From contig NZ_JAIMID010000003.1 in NCBI RefSeq assembly GCF_019966535.1, positions 186,001-250,000 of the forward strand: DNA of 64,000 nucleotides. Reading direction: 5' to 3'. Numbering within the stretch: position 1 is the first letter of the stretch; each line of letters starts with the position of its first letter. The stretch comes from Mesobacterium pallidum (GTDB lineage Bacteria > Pseudomonadota > Alphaproteobacteria > Rhodobacterales > Rhodobacteraceae). The translations under genes were made by a program, and so were the position numbers. A model generated the notes under the pieces. That model saw only the letters and a list, made by a program, of their open reading frames with translations. It ran no database searches and was not told where the DNA came from. Of this stretch, positions 61,789-64,000 are shown piece by piece.

Positions 61789-62477
61789 CCGCCCTCCCTC
61801 GGGCCAAAGAGGTAGCCCGCGCCGCGTTCGGTGTGGATGAAGCTTTCGTCACAGGCGCTGTCGAGCTTGCGCCTGAGCCGCCCCACATGGACATCCACCA
61901 CGTTGGTCTGCGGGTCGAAATGCAGGTTCCAGACCTTCTCCAGCAGCTCCATCCGGCCGATCGGCACGCCGGGGTGCGTGGCGAAATAGAGCAGCAATTC
62001 GAACTCCTTGGGGCTGAGCGGGATATGCGCGCGGTCGTAATGCACGGTGCGCGCCTTGACCCGGATCTCGAGCTTGCCGAAGACAAGGTAATCGTTGCCG
62101 CCCTGGGGCGCGCTGCGCCGGACCATGGCCTTGATCCGCGCGCGCAATTCCTCGGGGGCGAAGGGCTTGGGCAGGTAATCGTCGGCCCCGCGCTCCAGCC
62201 CCTCGACCCGGTGGCCGGCATGGGCCAGCGCGCTGACGATAAGGATGCCGCCGATCCGCCCGCTGGCGCGCAGCCCCGCCAGCGCGTCGATGGCATCGCC
62301 ATCGGGCAGCATCCGGTCGAGGATCGCCATGGCGTAATCCGACAGCTCGGCCGCCTTCAGCGCGTCGGTATAGCTGCGCATCCAGACGGGCTCAAAGCCC
62401 AGTTCATCGCAGGCCTGGGACATGGCGCGGCCCATCTCCGCGTCGTCCTCGACCACCAATATGCGTTCACGCTCCAT
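61785..62477 (-). CDS. OmpR-family response regulator
   Basis: A 230-residue regulator: receiver domain with VVEDD, phospho-acceptor Asp in ILDRMLPDG, and the KPF lysine (DDYLPKPF), then a winged-helix DNA-binding domain (LSPKEFELLLYFATHPGVPI, NVVDVHVGRLRRKLD). The ATG at 62477 follows GAGGAGGGA. It is coupled to the kinase gene by a 4-base overlap and lies 10 bases after the HtrA-like gene stop. It probably regulates this same hydrolase operon. Confidence 0.95.
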   Translation of the reverse strand: MERERILVVEDDAEMGRAMSQACDELGFEPVWMRSYTDALKAAELSDYAMAILDRMLPDGDAIDALAGLRASGRIGGILIVSALAHAGHRVEGLERGADDYLPKPFAPEELRARIKAMVRRSAPQGGNDYLVFGKLEIRVKARTVHYDRAHIPLSPKEFELLLYFATHPGVPIGRMELLEKVWNLHFDPQTNVVDVHVGRLRRKLDSACDESFIHTERGAGYLFGPREGG

Positions 62478-62487
62478 TCCCTCCTCC

Positions 62488-63768
62488 TCAATCGAATATG
62501 ACAATATCCTGGTCCAGCACGTTGGCGTGGCTGGACGGGCGCAATCCGCCCGCATCCCAGGGATCCAATAGGTAATGACGCGTGGACCCGTCGGAAAGTT
62601 TCACCAAGAGCAGCACCGGGGCGCGGAAGGCCCGCGCCTGCGCTTCGGCCAGCACGGGCGGCGTCAGCGGCGCACCGTCGATCCGCAGCACCCGGTCGCC
62701 GCTGCGCAGACCGGCGAAAAAGGCCGTCGCTTCTTCGGCCGCTTCGGGCAGGTCAATCACGCCAGCCGCATCCAGGACGAGGCCCATCTCGCGCAAGGTA
62801 TAGCTCTCCTTGCGCGCCACCTCGGCCGGAGCCATGGGGCTGACTGGCGTCTCGGCCGCGCGGCCAAGGTCGAGCGGCAGGGTCTTGGCCCGTCCGTCGC
62901 GCCACAGCGTCACCTCGGCCGGGGCCGCGCCGCGCTGCACCTGCGCCAGTGCCAGTGCCACGTCGCCGGGGCGGGTGACGGGCAAGCCGCCGAGAGAGAC
63001 AAGGATGTCGCCGGGGGCCATGCCCGCCGCCCCGGCCAGCTTGCCGGCCTCGACGTGATCGACCAGGACGCCGCCCGCCGCGTATCCCAGCGCGGCGCGG
63101 ATCTTGGGGCCAAGTGCGCGCAAATGCAGGCCCAGCGCGGGTGGCGCAGGGATCGCCTGCGCCTCGGCCTCGGCCAGGAAGGCAGCGATATCGGCCAGCG
63201 GCACGGCATAGGCGATGCCGAAAAAGAACCGCGAGCCATCCGCGATCCGCGTGTTGATGCCCATGAGCCGCCCCTCGGCATCGACCAGCGGCCCGCCCGA
63301 ACTGCCGGGGTTCACCGGCGCCGAATGCTGCAGGTAAAGCACGGGCTGCTGCGGATCGACCTGCCGGCCGGGATGGCTGACGATGCCGTCGGTAAGGGTG
63401 AAGCCTGCCTCCATCGGCGCGCCGATCGCATAGACGCGCTGGCCCAGCACGGGCTGCGGTCCGGGGGTCAGGCCCTCCGGGCTTGTCGCCTGCACCAGCG
63501 CAAGGTCCCGCGACTCGTCCACCGCGATCACCGCGCCGGGGATCACCCGGCCGTCCGGCCCCTCGAGCAAGACCGTGCGCGCCTGGCCCACGACGTGGGC
63601 ATTGGTCAGCACCCGGCCATCGCCGTAGAAGAAGGCCGAGCCAAGGAACCGTTCCTCGGCATCCGCGCTGCGCACCACCAGTGTCAACGCCAGCGCGCGT
63701 TCCAGCCCGGTCTGCGCCGTGGCCGCGAGGGGCAGCAGCAGGAAAATGACAAACGAAATGAGTCGCAT
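62488..63768 (-). CDS. HtrA/DegP-like serine protease with PDZ domains
   Basis: A 426-residue exported serine protease with signal peptide (MRLISFVIFLLLPLAATAQ). The catalytic triad is His58 (LTNAHVVG), Asp88 (DLALVQ) and Ser157 (NPGSSGGPL). Two PDZ-like regions follow: one around GVLVDHVEAGKLAGAAGMAP and one around LRSGDRVLRIDGAPLTPPVL. It could be a periplasmic quality-control or signalling protease. The ATG at 63768 was chosen; an earlier TTG is less likely. It is the first gene of the hydrolase operon. Confidence 0.88.
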   Translation of the reverse strand: MRLISFVIFLLLPLAATAQTGLERALALTLVVRSADAEERFLGSAFFYGDGRVLTNAHVVGQARTVLLEGPDGRVIPGAVIAVDESRDLALVQATSPEGLTPGPQPVLGQRVYAIGAPMEAGFTLTDGIVSHPGRQVDPQQPVLYLQHSAPVNPGSSGGPLVDAEGRLMGINTRIADGSRFFFGIAYAVPLADIAAFLAEAEAQAIPAPPALGLHLRALGPKIRAALGYAAGGVLVDHVEAGKLAGAAGMAPGDILVSLGGLPVTRPGDVALALAQVQRGAAPAEVTLWRDGRAKTLPLDLGRAAETPVSPMAPAEVARKESYTLREMGLVLDAAGVIDLPEAAEEATAFFAGLRSGDRVLRIDGAPLTPPVLAEAQARAFRAPVLLLVKLSDGSTRHYLLDPWDAGGLRPSSHANVLDQDIVIFD

Positions 63769-63917
63769 CAGGAAAGTCCGTTCCAATTTCCCGCTGATCC
63801 TACGCCGCCAAGCGGCCGGGGTTTAAGTGAAATATCCCGTCATCGAAATGCGCCCTGTTGGCAGGGCCGCGGTCTTGCGGCTAACCTCGGATCAGATTTG
63901 AAACGGGAGGAGCCCGG

Positions 63918-64000
63918 ATGTTCGCACGCAAGATTACGCTGGCGCTGGTGATGGCCGCGAGCCTCGGCACGGCCGCCGGCGCGCAGGAGGCCCCGCCGCT
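63918..64000 (+). CDS. Exported protein, N-terminal fragment
   Basis: Only the first 27 codons are in the window: MFARKITLALVMAASLGTAA, then GAQEAPP. This is a clear signal peptide with the cleavage site near AGAQ. GGGAGGAG lies just before the ATG. It is divergent from the HtrA-like gene, 149 bases apart, so it may share the two-component control. The mature protein is outside the window. Confidence 0.7.
   Translation, partial: MFARKITLALVMAASLGTAAGAQEAPP

Noticed and set aside
1..64000. CRISPR arrays, insertion sequences, rRNA and tRNA genes
   Set aside because: No regularly spaced direct repeats, transposase motifs or structured RNA genes were recognised in the window on reading both strands.

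Overview
The window is about 64 kb of GC-rich chromosomal DNA from an alphaproteobacterium, most likely a marine member of the Rhodobacteraceae (roseobacter group). The evidence is gene content (MipZ, PhoX, DUF484 next to xerC, hisC-tyrC, phaA/phaB), the codon bias, and two families of short intergenic repeats of a kind I associate with this family. I see no phage, transposase, CRISPR array, tRNA or rRNA; the backbone looks chromosomal and is densely packed on both strands.

Layout. 1-7.8 kb: the end of mipZ, then a MarR regulator divergent from a homogentisate operon (hmgA, maiA, fahA, a metallo-beta-lactamase-fold protein, a DinB protein, an FAD aromatic hydroxylase and its DUF2783 partner). 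7.8-12 kb: two glycosyltransferases and a Tat-exported PhoX phosphatase behind a three-repeat Pho box. 12-17.2 kb (minus strand): a large secreted SGNH/glycosidase-like/RTX fusion, an SDR lacking its catalytic lysine, an RsmC-like methyltransferase and clpS. 17.2-30 kb: HAD hydrolase, D,D-carboxypeptidase with SPOR-like tail, priA, DUF484-xerC, thioesterase-glycerate kinase, YihY, malonyl-CoA ligase, and a degenerate receiver divergent from a soluble histidine kinase. 30-40.3 kb: a peptide-type ABC importer with its LysR regulator, divergent from an amidohydrolase-CobW pair. 40.5-45.5 kb (minus strand): extensin-like protein, tyrC, hisC, a MetE-C-like protein and rpsD. 45.8-55 kb: an RTX protein, tag, an EAL protein, phaA-patatin-phaB, small conserved genes and a polyprenyl diphosphate synthase.

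55-63.8 kb is the most unusual part: seven minus-strand genes encode an HtrA-like PDZ protease, an OmpR-type response regulator, its membrane histidine kinase, a patatin lipoprotein, a secreted caspase-family peptidase with a C-terminal DUF4384-like region, a chymotrypsin-fold protease with a zymogen-type activation site, and a secreted protein with a PPC-like tail. It reads as an envelope-sensing operon that deploys extracytoplasmic hydrolases, possibly including a proteolytic cascade.

How parts work together: tyrosine, phenylalanine and probably 3-hydroxyphenylacetate carbon enters via homogentisate and leaves as fumarate and acetoacetate; phaA/phaB connect acetyl-CoA to polyhydroxybutyrate; phosphate limitation should induce phoX. 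Starts were chosen from Shine-Dalgarno sequences and family length and are noted where ambiguous. All functional calls come from reading motifs, without database searches.
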